DNA of 64,000 nucleotides from Terriglobia bacterium. Its GTDB lineage: Bacteria > Acidobacteriota > Terriglobia > Acidiferrales > UBA7541. The notes beneath the pieces are model-generated. The model was not told where the DNA came from, made no database searches, and worked only from the letters and a program-made list of their open reading frames with translations. The stretch spans positions 22,914 through 86,913 of the forward strand of contig JAIQEV010000014.1 in NCBI GenBank assembly GCA_020073585.1. Direction: 5' to 3'. Of this stretch, positions 56,301 to 64,000 are shown piece after piece (positions within the stretch are counted from its first letter, which is position 1; every line of letters starts with the position of its first letter). Position numbers and translations under genes: made by a program.

Positions 56301-57773
56301 ATGCCCATTCCCCGCAGCGCGCTGCAAAAGCTCGACGACCTGCGCTGGCTCGTTCCGCGCAGCACCCGCGAAGGCATGCGCACCGACGCCGTCATCTACG
56401 CCGACGAAAAGCTCCTCGCGCAGATCCTCGGCGACCTCTCCATCGACCAGGCCATCAACGTGGCCTTCCTCCCCGGCATCGTCGGCCGCTCCCTGGCCAT
56501 GCCCGACATGCATCAGGGCTACGGCTTCCCCATCGGCGGTGTGGCCGCCACGCGCCTCAGCGACGGCGTGGTCTCTCCCGGCGGCGTGGGCTTCGACATC
56601 AACTGCGGCGTGCGCCTGCTCGCCAGCAATCTCGAGCGCGATGCTCTCCTGGCCCGCGACGACTACGAAAAAAATGTTCCCAAGCTGCGCACCCTCGTCA
56701 ACCAACTCTTCCGCGACATCCCCTCCGGCACCGGCGCCGAAGGCCCCATCCCCGTCACGTTCCCCGAACTCGACGACGTCCTCGCGCGCGGCGCCGCCTG
56801 GGCCGTCGACCACGGCTACGGCGAAGCCTCCGACACCGAATACTGCGAGGAGCACGGCGCCCTGCCCAGCGCCGACCCCTCCCAGGTCTCCCACCGCGCC
56901 AAGCAGCGCGGCCGCACGCAACTCGGCACCCTCGGCAGCGGCAACCACTTCCTCGAAGTGCAGTACGTCGAAAAAATCTTCGAGCCCGCCACCGCCAATG
57001 TCTTCGGCCTGCACGAAGGCCAGGTCGTCGTGCTCATTCACTGCGGTTCGCGCGGCCTCGGCCACCAAGTCTGCACCGACTTCCTCAAAACCATGAACGA
57101 GGCCATGCGCAAATACAACATCACCCTGCCCGACCGCCAGCTCGCCTGCGTCCCCTCGCAATCCCCCGAGGGACAGGCCTACCTCGGGGCCATGGCCGCC
57201 GCCGCCAATTTCGCCTGGGCCAACCGCCAGGTCATCACCCACTTCACCCGCCGCGCCTTCCAGCGCATTCTCGGCGACGCGGTGCGCCTGCGCCTCGTCT
57301 ACGACGTGGCCCACAACATGGCCAAAACCGAACACCATCGCGTGAACCACGACGAAGCCGACATCCTGGTGCACCGCAAAGGCGCCACGCGCTGCTTCGC
57401 GGCCGGTTCGCCCTTCATCCCTTCCGCGTACCGCGGCGTGGGCCAGCCCGTGATCATTCCCGGCTCCATGGGCACCGCCAGCTACGTCCTCGTCGGCACC
57501 CAGCGCGCCATGGACGAAACCTTCGGCACCGTCTGCCACGGCGCGGGACGCGCCATGTCCCGCACCGCCGCCAAGCGCGGCCGCAACGTCCGCGACGAAA
57601 CCCAGAAGCTCGAAGCCCAGGGCGTCCTGCTGCGCTCCGAAACCCGCGACGGCATCCTCGAAGAAGTTCCCGAAGCCTACAAGGACATCGACGCCGTCAT
57701 CGACGTCGTCCACCGCGCCGGCCTCGCCCGCCGCGTCGCCCGCCTCAAACCCATGGGCGTCATCAAGGGCTAG
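56301..57773 (+). CDS. rtcB: RtcB family RNA ligase
   Basis: 'MPDMHQGYGFPIGGVAA', 'PGGVGFDINCGVRLL', 'GTLGSGNHFLEVQYV', 'HCGSRGLGHQVCTDF', 'PGSMGTASYVLVG', 'CHGAGRAMSRTAAKR'. Confidence 0.97.
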   Translation: MPIPRSALQKLDDLRWLVPRSTREGMRTDAVIYADEKLLAQILGDLSIDQAINVAFLPGIVGRSLAMPDMHQGYGFPIGGVAATRLSDGVVSPGGVGFDINCGVRLLASNLERDALLARDDYEKNVPKLRTLVNQLFRDIPSGTGAEGPIPVTFPELDDVLARGAAWAVDHGYGEASDTEYCEEHGALPSADPSQVSHRAKQRGRTQLGTLGSGNHFLEVQYVEKIFEPATANVFGLHEGQVVVLIHCGSRGLGHQVCTDFLKTMNEAMRKYNITLPDRQLACVPSQSPEGQAYLGAMAAAANFAWANRQVITHFTRRAFQRILGDAVRLRLVYDVAHNMAKTEHHRVNHDEADILVHRKGATRCFAAGSPFIPSAYRGVGQPVIIPGSMGTASYVLVGTQRAMDETFGTVCHGAGRAMSRTAAKRGRNVRDETQKLEAQGVLLRSETRDGILEEVPEAYKDIDAVIDVVHRAGLARRVARLKPMGVIKG

Positions 57774-57870
57774 CTCCTCGCAGCAATCCGCATTGCGCGT
57801 TGCAGCCTTGCCCCGTAGGGCCGCAGCTCGCCGCGCCCGCCGACCGGCCCCATCCCCCGAAACGCTCCAC

Positions 57871-57908
57871 AAAAACAAAACCGCCGGAAAGCTTACGCTT
57901 CCCGGCGG
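57871..57908 (-). terminator. Rho-independent terminator of the second TonB receptor gene
   Basis: Minus strand CCGCCGGGAAGC-GTAA-GCTTTCCGGCGG followed by TTTTGTTTTTG. Confidence 0.9.
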
Positions 57909-57933
57909 CGAATGGCCTGAACGTTGCTCTGCG

Positions 57934-60900
57934 CTAGAACTCGTACCGCAGCGCGAACTGCATCACCCGCGGGTTCGTGAGCAAGCCAGAGTACTGCCCA
58001 AATGAGCCAACCTGATCGATTCCCGTGGTGACGGTCTGAACATCGAAGCGCTGCAGGTTTGGAACGTTGAAGACCTCCCAGCGGAACTGCAAGCTGTGAG
58101 ACTCCTTCCAAGGCATCTTCCAGCGCTTGGTAAGGCTCATATCCAGTCCCGCAAAGCCGTCGCCCCGAATAAAGTTTCGGATACCGCTTTCCCCCGGGTA
58201 GGCGTGGCGGAATGCGCCTATCCCTGTCGGTCCCTGGGGATTCGGGAACAGATTCACGGAACCATCCGGGTTCTTGGTCGTCCCAGTGACCACTGCGCCG
58301 ATTTTGCTGGCATTCCCGCCAAAGTCCCAGTTGGTTGGCCAAGTGGCGCCGTTGCTGATGCTTACCGGAAAGCCGCTGGTCCAGCGGGCTAGGCCAGAAA
58401 GCTGCCAACCGCCGATCACTGCGTCCATTAACCCGCTGACGTTTTTGCCGAGCACCTTCCCCTTGCCAAACGGCAGCTCTACGATCCAATTGGCGTTGAT
58501 CTGGTGCGGCGTATCGAAGTCCGAAACCGCGCGAAGCTGCTTGGGTTGCCAGGCATTAAAAATCATGCCGAGACTGCCCGCGCCGAGGGAGTCAACGCGT
58601 TCGGCATCCGATTCGAGGTCGAGAGACTTCGAAAACGTGTAATTTAGGTCAAATTGCACGCCATGGGACATCCGCTTGCGCAGGCTGACCTGAAGCGCAT
58701 GGTAGCTTGCAGTACCGATCGACCGCCAGGCATAGACGGAAGCGTATTGCGAGTTCACATAACAGTTAGGAAGGCCGTGGGGGTTGGGAACAGCGCCGCC
58801 CGTAGCACCGCAATTGCCGTAAACGGAGGCACCTCCATTCGAAGGATCGGTCAAACCCCACCCCTGGTCCAGCCCCTGTATGGCTGTCGTCTCGTTCCCG
58901 GCGAAGCAGCTGAACAGCGCGTAATTCGCTTGCAGCGCGTCCGTTGTGGTGGTTAGACCGCAGACATCGGCATACGCCCCTGCGGGCTGCGTCATGTCGT
59001 ACCAATATTGGGCCGTAGGCCCGACCATCTGCGGCGTAATGGCCCCCGGAGCTGGGGCGTTCGGCTGGCTGTAGATTTTTGCCAGGGCCTGCGCCGCCGT
59101 GTAGTAGTCAATGTGCGTCTTCGGGTCCACCAGATCGGCCGGTTGTGCCAGGTCCTCTTGCACCAGCAGTCGGTGGGAGAGACGCCCCACGTAGGAGACT
59201 TCGAGAAAGAAATCTCTCGGCAATTCACGTCCGACCGATAGGTCGAGCGTGTAGGAATAAGGGGTCTTGATCGAACTGTCCAGCCCCCAAGTCGCGGCGT
59301 ACGCTCCATTCTGGTTCCCCCAGGGAAACGTCTGCGGGAAACCCCCTGCAGGCGGATTCGCCGGAAATAGCTGGATCGTGCCCGTTGTGTCCGTTAGGGG
59401 AATGGTGTTCAGGCCGACACCGTTCTGGCCCACTCGCGGAGAGTTCGCGAAGTTAATCAGGCCATTGCCGCTGGTCAGCGTCGACGACATTCCGAAGGAA
59501 CCCCTGCGGTCAAAGGTACTGAGCAAACCCTGGCCGATGCGGTCATACACGATTCCGAACCCTGCCCGAATGCTGCTCTTCCCAGGACCTCCGAGGAGGC
59601 TTTTCAAGAAACCCTCGCTCGCACTGGGAGACCAGGCCACGCCGATCCTGGGCCCAAAGTCCTTTTTATCCCAGTTATAGAATCCGGGCTTCCCGTTCGC
59701 CGGCCCGGCCAGATCGAACGCGACCAGGGGATCCGCAAACGAGCCTATGCCTTGCACCATGTTGCGGGCCCGCTGCATGAACCAATCCCCGAGACTAAAG
59801 GTCGGCGTCACTTCCAGACCATTGGTTTCCCAAGGCGGCGAAAAAAGCGAATAGCGCAAGCCGTAAATGACCGTGAGGTTTGGCTTCACCTTCCAGGAAT
59901 CCTGCACATAAAACTCATAGGAGTTCACCGCAAAGTGTCGCGTCAAAGGAGTGCCCTGAGGAAGCACGCTGCCGTCTTTCTTGTAATTAAATGTGGCGTC
60001 CACCTCGGTTATGGCTCCCATTAGCGCAATCAGCGGGTAGTCATAATTGTTGGCAAAACCCGAATCCACCGCCGGAAGACCGGATATCGCTGGATCCATG
60101 TAGCTGCCCTTATTCGCGATTCCAGCGGCGGACAACCAGGAAGCATTCGTTGAGGCGGAACTGAACGAACTCAGTGTGCTCAACTTCGGGTTGCGGATGA
60201 AGGCGATGTTTGTGCCGAATTGTATCGTATGCTTCCTCTTCGACCAGGATACGTCATCCACCAGATTGTGGACGGGAACCTGAAAGGCATTCGTCCGGGT
60301 GACCGCGCGGCTGGAGTTGTTCGACGTGCTGTTGTCGTTCAAACCGCGGAAATAGATAACCGGCTGACTCGAGTTCCCAATCTGGCCATAACTCTGGCGC
60401 GTGAATCCCCAGCGGAAATTGTTCAGAAGCGTGGGCCGCAGCGTACCCGTGTAACCCACAGTGAATCCCTTGCTGTAGTCGGCCTGGTTCAGCTCGGGAC
60501 CTTGACCCGGCAGGTAGGGCACGTCGCCGTGGGTGTCATTGCGCAGGGCGCCGCGCCAGAACACGGTGTGGCTGCCGCTGCTCGTGATCTTGTAGTCGGC
60601 GCGCGCAATATACCAGTTGTTGTTGGTCGGTACTGGCCCCGGGAAGCGGAACCCCACGTAGTTGACTCTATCCCCGGCCGTTAAATCATTGGGCGCGGGA
60701 AAGTCGTTCTGGAAATGCTGCATCATCAGTTGGCTGGGGCCCAGCCCCTGGGGGTCCATGGCCGCCATTTGTGTCGGACTGAGTGCGTAGTATCCCACCG
60801 GCACGGTGTAGGTCCCGTGGGCGCCGGTTATGCTGCCCGGACTGTTCGGGTTGCACAGCGTACTGTAATTGGGATCAGTCTGGTTGCACGCGTACATGAT

Positions 60901-61920
60901 GATCCCGTCGCGCATGGCCAGGCTGGGCACGATGCGCAGTACGCTGTTCTCTTCGCGCTGCCGGGCAGCTTCAAAATTGGCAAAGAAGAAAAGGCGGTTC
61001 TTCCACGCCGGCCCGCCCACGGAGCCCCCGAAGTTATTCCGGAGCAGCTTGGGAGGCACATTGGGATTCCCCTGGGACAATTCCGCCTGCTTGACGAAGT
61101 AATCGTTGGCGCTGGTGACGGTGTTGCGGTGGTACTCGTAGAGGGACCCGTGGAAATCGTTCGTGCCGCTCTTGGTGACGAGAGAAATTTGCGCACCCGA
61201 AGAACGCCCTTGATCCGCGTTGTAATTCGTGGTCGTGACGCGGAACTCCTGCACCGAATCCAGGGTCACAGGCAATACCGAAGTGAACGCGTATCCGTTG
61301 GTCTGGTCGTTGACGTCCACGCCATCCAGGGTGACGTTGCTCTGGTCGCTGTGGGCTCCATTCACGGCCCCGCTGCGCGTGTCTACGTTGCGGTTCACAT
61401 CCGACCGATTCCCTGTGTACGTAACGCCAGCTTGCAAGGACAGCAGGTCGGGCACGTTGCGCCCTTCCATGGGGAGCTGCTTCACCTGATTTTCATTGAA
61501 GGCGATGCCCAGCGAGGCATCCGTAGTGTTGATGGCCACGGCCTGCGCCAGAACTTCGACCGTCTCCGTAGCCGCCCCGATATTGAGCGTCACGTTTACG
61601 GTTGCGGGCGTGTTGACCAGCAGTTGCAGATTCTTCTGCTCATGCTTGCGGAATCCCTGCATTTCCACGGTCAGCGTGTAGGTCCCGGGAGGCAGCGCGA
61701 CAAATTCGTAGGTTCCCGCTTCGTTGCTCGTGCCCACCCGTTCGAAGGCCTGCGCGGGGTTCGCCAGCGTCACTTTCGCGCCCACCACCACCGCGCCGCT
61801 CTTATCCAGCACCGTCCCGCGCAGCGAAGTCGTGCCCGTCTGCGCCCGCCCGTTGGACGCCGCAAACAAGGACAAAACCAGCGCCGCCACGATCGCACTC
61901 CGGCGAATCATGCTCTTCAT
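57934..61920 (-). CDS. Oar-like TonB-dependent receptor with carboxypeptidase-regulatory-like N-terminal domain
   Basis: 'TSLRGTVLDKSGAVVVGAKVTLANPAQAFERVGTSNEAGTYEFVALPPGTYTLTVEMQGFRKHEQKNLQLL'; terminal 'QFALRYEF'; start at internal MKSMIRRS. Confidence 0.93.
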   Translation of the reverse strand: MKSMIRRSAIVAALVLSLFAASNGRAQTGTTSLRGTVLDKSGAVVVGAKVTLANPAQAFERVGTSNEAGTYEFVALPPGTYTLTVEMQGFRKHEQKNLQLLVNTPATVNVTLNIGAATETVEVLAQAVAINTTDASLGIAFNENQVKQLPMEGRNVPDLLSLQAGVTYTGNRSDVNRNVDTRSGAVNGAHSDQSNVTLDGVDVNDQTNGYAFTSVLPVTLDSVQEFRVTTTNYNADQGRSSGAQISLVTKSGTNDFHGSLYEYHRNTVTSANDYFVKQAELSQGNPNVPPKLLRNNFGGSVGGPAWKNRLFFFANFEAARQREENSVLRIVPSLAMRDGIIMYACNQTDPNYSTLCNPNSPGSITGAHGTYTVPVGYYALSPTQMAAMDPQGLGPSQLMMQHFQNDFPAPNDLTAGDRVNYVGFRFPGPVPTNNNWYIARADYKITSSGSHTVFWRGALRNDTHGDVPYLPGQGPELNQADYSKGFTVGYTGTLRPTLLNNFRWGFTRQSYGQIGNSSQPVIYFRGLNDNSTSNNSSRAVTRTNAFQVPVHNLVDDVSWSKRKHTIQFGTNIAFIRNPKLSTLSSFSSASTNASWLSAAGIANKGSYMDPAISGLPAVDSGFANNYDYPLIALMGAITEVDATFNYKKDGSVLPQGTPLTRHFAVNSYEFYVQDSWKVKPNLTVIYGLRYSLFSPPWETNGLEVTPTFSLGDWFMQRARNMVQGIGSFADPLVAFDLAGPANGKPGFYNWDKKDFGPRIGVAWSPSASEGFLKSLLGGPGKSSIRAGFGIVYDRIGQGLLSTFDRRGSFGMSSTLTSGNGLINFANSPRVGQNGVGLNTIPLTDTTGTIQLFPANPPAGGFPQTFPWGNQNGAYAATWGLDSSIKTPYSYTLDLSVGRELPRDFFLEVSYVGRLSHRLLVQEDLAQPADLVDPKTHIDYYTAAQALAKIYSQPNAPAPGAITPQMVGPTAQYWYDMTQPAGAYADVCGLTTTTDALQANYALFSCFAGNETTAIQGLDQGWGLTDPSNGGASVYGNCGATGGAVPNPHGLPNCYVNSQYASVYAWRSIGTASYHALQVSLRKRMSHGVQFDLNYTFSKSLDLESDAERVDSLGAGSLGMIFNAWQPKQLRAVSDFDTPHQINANWIVELPFGKGKVLGKNVSGLMDAVIGGWQLSGLARWTSGFPVSISNGATWPTNWDFGGNASKIGAVVTGTTKNPDGSVNLFPNPQGPTGIGAFRHAYPGESGIRNFIRGDGFAGLDMSLTKRWKMPWKESHSLQFRWEVFNVPNLQRFDVQTVTTGIDQVGSFGQYSGLLTNPRVMQFALRYEF

Positions 61921-62095
61921 GAAAAACTCCCTTTCCGCACCGCACACATGGATCTCACTGCAGGAAGGACGCGGCCCGCGCACTCGGGGAAAAACAGCCG
62001 GTCACGCTTCTCCAGCGCGACGCGGAAACATGCTACGAACACCCCACGGACACCCCGCCCCACCAAACTCCGTTTAAATTTGGTAAGGTTTTAGG

Positions 62096-62130
62096 CTAGA
62101 TACAGGCGGTCTGTCAAGGAAAGTTCCTTG
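62096..62130 (-). promoter_or_regulatory. Promoter-like TTGACA-N12-CTAG with overlapping palindrome CAAGGAA-AG-TTCCTTG
   Basis: Minus-strand TTGACA at 62117-62112, CTAG at 62099-62096; palindrome at 62115-62130. Confidence 0.5.
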
Positions 62131-62160
62131 CATCCCTCGCTGCACTTTTTTGGATAGGTT

Positions 62161-62238
62161 GACCGCTTTGCGGTCACACGACGCTTGACCGCTTTGCGGT
62201 CACACAACGATCGACCGTTTCGCGGTCACAAAAATAAA
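62161..62238. repeat. Three 26-bp tandem units, each containing a GACCGC-TTT-GCGGTC hairpin
   Basis: gaccgctttgcggtc at 62161-62175 and 62187-62201, gaccgtttcgcggtc at 62213-62227; exact 26-bp period, third copy degenerate. Confidence 0.85.
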
Positions 62239-62261
62239 GTTGCGGCCCGCCGCCGCCCGCC

Positions 62262-63491
62262 TCAGCTCTTGCCGAGATGCACCAGCTTCGCTTCGGTCAC
62301 CGCCGGGAGCTTGCGGATCGGCTCCACGGCCGATTCCGGCACGTCGCCGTCCAGCCGCACCAGCGACACCGCTTCCGCTCCGCGCGCCGCTTCCCGCCGC
62401 CCTAGCGCGAACGTGGCGATATTCACGCCCTGCTGCCCCAGCAGCGTGCCCACCTGCCCGATGACCCCGGGCTGGTCGTGGTTGCGCAGATACAGAATCG
62501 TCCCCTCCAGCTGCGATTCCAGCGGAATCCCGTCGATCGCCAGCACCCGCGGCGAGGCGTCGTGCAGCACCGTGCCCTCCGCGCTCAATCCCGGCTGCTT
62601 GCTTCCCGGCTCCGGCAGCGACGCCACTTCCAGCGTGTTCGGAAAACCGTGCTCGCGCCGCCGCGTCTCTTCCTCCACCGTCAGCCCGCGCGCCGCGGCC
62701 ACCGCCGCCGCGTTCACCAGGTTCACTTTCTCGTCCAGCACCGCGTTCAGAATCCCCGCCAGCACCGCGCTCTTCAGCAGGTGCGTTCCCGCCTCCGCCA
62801 GCTCCCCCGAGTAGCGGATGCGGATGCGCGCCGGCCGCACCGCGGCCGCCTGCGACACCAGCGAACCCAGCCGCTCCGCCAGCTCCAGGTACGGCAGCAC
62901 GCGCCGGTACTGCTCCGCCGACAGCGCCGGCAGATTCACCGCGTTGCGGATGATCCCATCCGCGAGGTAATCACGCACCTGCTGCGCGATCTGCGTGCCC
63001 ACCTCTTCCTGCGCTTCCGTCGTCGACCCCGCCACGTGCGGCGTGGCGATCACGTTGGGCAGCGCGGTCAGCGGCGAATTCTTCGGCGGCTCTTCCACGA
63101 ATACGTCCAGCGCCGCCCCCGCCAGCCGCCCGCTCTTCAGCGCCTCGGCCAGCGCGCCTTCGTCCACCAGCTCGCCGCGCGCCGCGTTCACCAGCCGCGC
63201 CCCCTTCTTCATCTGCGCGATGGTCTGCGCGTTGATCAGGTTCTGCGTCGCCGGGCTCAGCGCCGTGTGCAGCGACACGAAGTCGCTCTCCGCCAGCAGC
63301 TTCTCCAAAGGCGCCAGTTCCACCTGCGCCTCGCGCGCCGCCGCTTCGCTGATGTACGGGTCAAACGCCAGCACCCGCATCTCGAACGCCCGCGCCCGCC
63401 GCGCCACTTCCCCGCCGATGCGCCCCAGTCCGATCAGCCCCAGCGTCTTCCCGCGCACCTCGGTGCCCGCCGCCGAGGACTTCTCCCATCG
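62262..63491 (-). CDS. serA: D-3-phosphoglycerate dehydrogenase, N-terminally truncated at a junction
   Basis: 'RWEKSSAAGTEVRGKTLGLIGLGRIGGEVARRA...ALDVFVEEPP...TPHVAGSTTEAQEEVGTQIAQQV' and a C-terminal ACT domain. The residues N-terminal to RWEK are absent. Confidence 0.92.
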   Translation of the reverse strand, partial: RWEKSSAAGTEVRGKTLGLIGLGRIGGEVARRARAFEMRVLAFDPYISEAAAREAQVELAPLEKLLAESDFVSLHTALSPATQNLINAQTIAQMKKGARLVNAARGELVDEGALAEALKSGRLAGAALDVFVEEPPKNSPLTALPNVIATPHVAGSTTEAQEEVGTQIAQQVRDYLADGIIRNAVNLPALSAEQYRRVLPYLELAERLGSLVSQAAAVRPARIRIRYSGELAEAGTHLLKSAVLAGILNAVLDEKVNLVNAAAVAAARGLTVEEETRRREHGFPNTLEVASLPEPGSKQPGLSAEGTVLHDASPRVLAIDGIPLESQLEGTILYLRNHDQPGVIGQVGTLLGQQGVNIATFALGRREAARGAEAVSLVRLDGDVPESAVEPIRKLPAVTEAKLVHLGKS

Positions 63492-64000
63492 GGGATCTTC
63501 TCAATCTCCTCTCTCATGCTTTTCTCTGTCCGGCTGATCACCTGATCTGCAAGGTCATCCAGATTCTCTAAATCATTTTCCCTGAGCATCTGGCCTATCT
63601 TCTCCGAGCAGACATGATTGGCTGCAATCTGGGAGCGGATATCTCCGATCACCTCATCGGGTGTCCGGACATTCCAGCGAATCATCTCCATCACGGACGG
63701 ATTAAGCACCCCTCCGTCGTAGAGCTTCACAAGGGGGATGAAGAGTCCTTCCTCAAAGACATCATGGTTGTCCGAGGAGACGCGACCCCCGATATCCGAA
63801 TGATGAAAAACGCAGGCAGTGAAGGCCACTACCTTATTTTCATAGAATATAGGACTCATCACGCAGACATCATTCAGATGGCCTGCCAAAGCCCAGGGGT
63901 CATTCGTGATGAAGATGTCGCCGGGTTTGTAAGTTTCCAAAGGAAGTTTGGTGACGAGATTTTTAATTCCCAATGCCATCGCTCCGGATTGGCCGGGGGT
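63482..64000 (-). CDS. Hydantoinase B/oxoprolinase family fragment (truncated at both the window edge and the internal junction)
   Basis: 'KPGDIFITNDPWALAGHLNDVCVMSPIFYENKVVAFTACVFHHSDIGGRVS...EEGLFIPLVKLYDGG...EEIEKIPDGR'. Confidence 0.9.

Noticed and set aside
56102-57773. Possible functional link between tRNA-Pro and the neighbouring rtcB (tRNA repair locus)
   Set aside because: No intron, archease, RNA cyclase or toxin genes nearby; proximity alone is not evidence.
56226-57878. 550-aa minus-strand ORF opposite rtcB
   Set aside because: Shadow ORF; rtcB on the plus strand has all family motifs.
62161-62238. CRISPR-like array (three repeats)
   Set aside because: Repeats are 15-bp palindromes with 11-bp spacers and no cas genes; too short for a CRISPR array.
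62478-63545. 355-aa plus-strand ORF opposite serA
   Set aside because: Arg/His/Gln-rich shadow frame; serA is unambiguous.

Overview
This 64-kb window is high-GC bacterial DNA whose gene families suggest Acidobacteriota: Oar-type TonB receptors, ASPIC/UnbV-FG-GAP proteins, a PAP2-Wzi fusion and VPS10/BNR proteins. The taxonomic call is inference.

The left part (0-31 kb) holds:
- a surE fragment, a BNR-repeat protein and a FAD oxidoreductase
- a complete IS1595-like element
- an M16 peptidase pair, a diguanylate cyclase, an APC permease, a LacI regulator and a TonB receptor
- glpK/glpF and two divergent Rrf2 regulators
- a membrane multiheme cytochrome-TPR gene coupled to an ASPIC/UnbV protein, proline dehydrogenase and a second TPR/FG-GAP/UnbV protein

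The middle part (31-55 kb) is one large minus-strand Wzx/Wzy-type exopolysaccharide locus. It is led by a LuxR response regulator and a pseudo-receiver protein, and it contains its own NusG-like antiterminator. It sits beside a tRNA-Pro with remnants of a tyrosine integrase and an IS5-type transposase. The right part has rtcB, a second Oar/TonB gene and a truncated serA.

Main non-routine observations:
1. A 1,799-bp IS1595-type element with 23-bp TIRs and a perfect 8-bp TSD. It carries a 218-aa two-TM passenger ORF and a divergent 45-aa ORF.
2. A sharp sequence chimera at about 63.48-63.50 kb that fuses a truncated serA to a lower-GC hydantoinase-B gene.
3. A degenerate composite intergenic repeat present near 7.0 kb and 45.9 kb.
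4. Three 26-bp tandem hairpin units upstream of the second TonB gene, and a shared promoter-like layout for both TonB genes.
5. A GTAC-rich leader and a pseudo-receiver at the head of the EPS operon.

No CRISPR array or recognisable defence island was found.
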